Source of the DNA: Pogonophryne albipinna
Taxonomy: Eukaryota; Chordata; Actinopteri; Perciformes; Artedidraconidae
NCBI GenBank assembly: GCA_028583405.1
Contig: CM053253.1
Location: 16,948,925 to 17,012,924 of the forward strand
Reading direction: 5' to 3'
DNA length: 64,000 nt
The notes under the pieces are model-generated. The model worked only from the letters and a program-made list of their open reading frames with translations, did not search any database and was not told the DNA's origin. This document shows positions 56,732-64,000 of this stretch, in pieces. The stretch's first letter is position 1. Every line of letters starts with the position of its first letter. Both the position numbers and the translations under genes were made by a program.

Positions 56732-57296
56732 ATGCACTTTAATACAGGGGTATCTCCTCTTGCACTTTAGGTAGCTCTTGTATCTTCTCTTGTACTTTAT
56801 ATGTCGTTGCTGCTGTATTGTATTACCATGTCATAAATACTTGTGTATGCTGCTCTTGCTATTTTGCACCTTTTGCATATCATGTATTTAGTTTTTGCTA
56901 TGTTTCTAAAATGTAAACTTCTTAAATGTTTTATGTGAGGGACTGCGGATGGAAATGAGCTCAAAGCTAAATCTGGCACTGTTACGCTTGACACATTTTA
57001 ATGTTGTAAGTGTTCATTGCTGTGCATTGTCCCTGCCAAATAAATGATTAATAATAATAATACAAAAATGAGCTTCCACTCCCCACGCCCCTCTGGTTTG
57101 AAAAAACACAATGGTGCTCTAGGAGGAGATTCAGGTGATAAGGTGGGCGGCAGTTACCTTTGTGCTAATGGTTGAATAACCCAAAAAGAACTCGTGGCCT
57201 ATATCTGATCAGCTATCAGACAGGTTTTTATATAAATGGATAAGGACAAAATGAGGGAGAATCTTTTATCCTGAAACTTGAAGAATCTCTGAACAC

Positions 57297-57361
57297 AGAG
57301 GGGACACATATTTATGTATAAAAGACATGAAAAGTGGATTTTGCATAATAGGTGACCTTTA
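57297..57361 (+). mobile_element. MITE end fragment, related to 58202-58891
   Basis: ggggacacatatttatgtat through gcataataggtgacctttA is the reverse complement, with substitutions, of about 58202-58265. It is the right terminus of the same MITE family. Confidence 0.65.
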
Positions 57362-58201
57362 GATGATAATAACATGTTTGCTTGTTTTTAAGGTGACAAT
57401 TAGATGACTAATAATGTTTTGAAGAAGGAAGGAGTCAACATTTTGCTATTAAGATTGTTTCTTACATTAGTTATTTTTGAATACCTCAGTTATAGGCTGG
57501 CCATTTTTTCTTAAGTTTCAAGATGAAGGTCTATACAGTCATTGGTTATACAGTAATATTTGGCAGGAAAGATTCAGCTCTGCAATGACTGATTCTGGGT
57601 ACATATTATGCACATTTTCAGATTCAAAGTTGTATTTTTTGTTTCGAACAAAACATTTTTACATGCTTTAATGTTTAAAAAACAAATTATCAGAAAGAAA
57701 ACAAATCTTTGTTCCCAGGTGTATCTGTATGTATTCTCTGTTATAAACACTTTAGTTTTTGCACTTTTCTCTTTAAGCCCCCTCCAAAAAGAAGTCCCAG
57801 TCAGTTCTGTGAGACAAATTGCAAAAGAAGTTGCTGTGGTAAAGCAGCTGTGACAACAACTAGCACTTTTATGACTTAAAAGTATCAGGATGGATGGATT
57901 GATTGGGAGTTACCGTGCCGCACAGCGGTGCATGCAGCAATCACTGTTAAGTATGTGTGAAACAGCTCATGCCAATCAGCTAATACAGGCATGACTTCAG
58001 CGCTCTGCCTGAACTAACCCTATGCTTCATTACTTTATTCAGCCTGCAATTAATGAAATTACCATCCACACTACATGTAGCCTACACTGAAAACCTGGAG
58101 AGGTGTTTCAAGCTAATAATAAATATATAAAAAATGTATTAACCCCTATAAAGCTCATGTGTTCACACCTAATGCCTTGTTTTCTACAAAGTACACAAAT
58201 G
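57362..58201. other. Anonymous intergenic DNA
   Basis: No gene recognised. Confidence 0.5.
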
Positions 58202-58891
58202 TAAATGTCAAATCATGCAAAATGTACTTTTTTATGTCTTTTATACATAAACATGTGTCCCCAGTGTGTCAGGGAACTCACAAAGTGTCAGAAAATAAAA
58301 CCCTCTCTCTTTTCCTCCGCACCCAAATCTCTAAAAACGGGGGTAAACGTAGCGGATCCAGATTTGCGTCCGATATGACGTAATATCAGAAATGCGGACC
58401 CACAGCACTATCAGAAAATTGCTATCAGAAACAATGCCCGACTATTTTGGACGTAATATGGTCTTTGTTTACATTAGTAAGCATCACTAACACTCAGAGC
58501 TAACACAGTACTGGAGAGAGTATGTGTAAAATAAGCAGGAGATAAAAAAAGGAACTCACCTTGTGGTAAACCTGCAAGAGAAAAAGCATTTGAGCTCCAT
58601 ACTGTTAAAGAAATAATCCTTGATGTGGTTTGAAACATGATATGGCATTTAATCATTAGGCTGAATCTGCCGGGTAATTCTGAGCAGGCATTAGCTCCAC
58701 CTCCTCTTTTTTGTTTCAAGCTAAGGATCCCGAACCTGCAGTTCTCTAACAGGGCTGGAATAGAGGGATATGAGGGATGTTTAAAATGCATGATCTGTTT
58801 GGTATTTTGAGCAAAACACATCATAGACATGTTTTTTAATATATATATATTTTTTTTTATTGCCTAAAAATAGCATAATAGGAGACCTTTA
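58202..58891. mobile_element. Decayed MITE, about 690 bp
   Basis: The left end taaatgtcaaatcatgcaaa and the right end gcataataggagacctttA form an imperfect inverted pair. The left-end interior (tttatacataaacatgtgtc) is shared, inverted, with the fragment at 57297-57361. No coding sequence. Confidence 0.5.
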
Positions 58892-63682
<4,791 letters not shown>

Positions 63683-64000
63683 TCTTCCAGTATGCTGTAA
63701 ATCTCTGATCTGTTGTTGTGTGCTTTTTTCCAGCATAGTTTCCTTTCATCACAGCAGCTCGCTGGGACGAGCGGACATAACTCATCGAAAGTGGCCGCCT
63801 GACGGTGGACATTATTTCCTGTCTAAATTAATGGGATAAATTGGACACCGGAGTTGGCATCGAACAAGTAAACATTACACACACACCAAGAAGCTTGCAT
63901 CAGTGTCTCTATCATTCTTGCATACAGATGTTTCTATGTCTTCCTGTTGTTCTCCCTCTCTTTTTAAAAGAGCAAAGAAACTGCATTTTCTATGTGAAAT
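63683..64000. other. Unassigned DNA at the window edge
   Basis: GC content rises slightly around 63750-63860, and gaacaagtaaac near 63863 could be read as an exon end, but no coding homology is visible and the window stops. No call made. Confidence 0.35.

Larger units (their letters stand above)
55801..57062 (+). mobile_element. 5'-truncated LINE (RT C-terminal half to 3' end)
   Basis: It begins inside the RT at the palm, just before motif C, directly next to the LTR edge, and runs through the C-terminal domain to a 3' UTR and an (ATA)n tail at 57047-57062. The RT is clearly different from the L2 element at 0.8-4.5 kb. The clade is probably within the CR1/Rex/L2 set of fish LINEs but is not resolved. 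Confidence 0.85.

Noticed and set aside
63750..63865. Possible first exon of a host gene at the window edge
   Set aside because: Only a donor-like string and slightly higher GC; no coding homology visible.

Overview
The window looks like gene-poor, repeat-rich DNA from a ray-finned (teleost) fish. The evidence is the mix of mobile elements: an L2-clade LINE, a DIRS-type tyrosine-recombinase retrotransposon, several Tc1-like elements with a DD34E transposase, a PIF/Harbinger-type MADF exon, hAT-like MITEs with 8-bp target duplications, TTAA-flanked non-autonomous elements, a gypsy-like LTR with a proline-rich ORF, and many (CA/TG)n microsatellites above 100 bp. There is no bacterial gene organisation, no CRISPR array and no rRNA or tRNA gene. 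I recognise no host protein-coding gene. Every ORF with a recognisable protein family belongs to a mobile element, and most are broken.

Layout: about 0.8-4.5 kb is a near full-length L2 LINE ending in a pentanucleotide array. 4.5-9 kb is anonymous DNA with one long (GT)n. 9.03-9.94 kb is an internally deleted Tc1-like element. 12.09-18.07 kb is an almost complete DIRS element with inverted terminal repeats, an internal complementary region, gag, RT, RNase H, a Dam-like region and a tyrosine recombinase. 18-28.8 kb is anonymous DNA with decayed repeats. 28.87-29.74 kb holds stacked fragments (hAT-like, Tc1 5' end, Harbinger-like MADF exon). 31.1-33.84 kb holds two head-to-head copies of a TTAA element forming a palindrome of about 2.7 kb; one copy carries a hAT MITE. 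37.2-40.95 kb is a third copy of that element, interrupted by a Tc1-like element with an open transposase and by a second non-autonomous element. 45.96-47.83 kb is a nested GC-rich MITE pair with a further insertion. 53.38-55.80 kb, read on the minus strand, is an LTR followed by a long proline-rich ORF built from three tandem arrays. 55.80-57.06 kb is a 5'-truncated LINE with a perfect 31-bp inverted duplication. 57.3-58.9 kb holds MITE remnants. The rest is anonymous non-coding DNA, ending with a (TG)n(TGCG)n array.

How the parts work together: within the DIRS element the two termini differ outside the shared inverted repeat, and the internal complementary region carries the reverse complements of both termini fused at a GTT, as expected for a circular intermediate. 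Its RNase H and recombinase frames are open, but gag and the RT catalytic box are frameshifted, so it could only move with help. The Tc1-like element at 38 kb has an open transposase but has lost the outer part of its 3' TIR, so it could make enzyme yet should not mobilise itself. Nesting gives relative ages: the TTAA elements are older than the hAT MITE, the Tc1-like insertion and the 1.2-kb element inside them.
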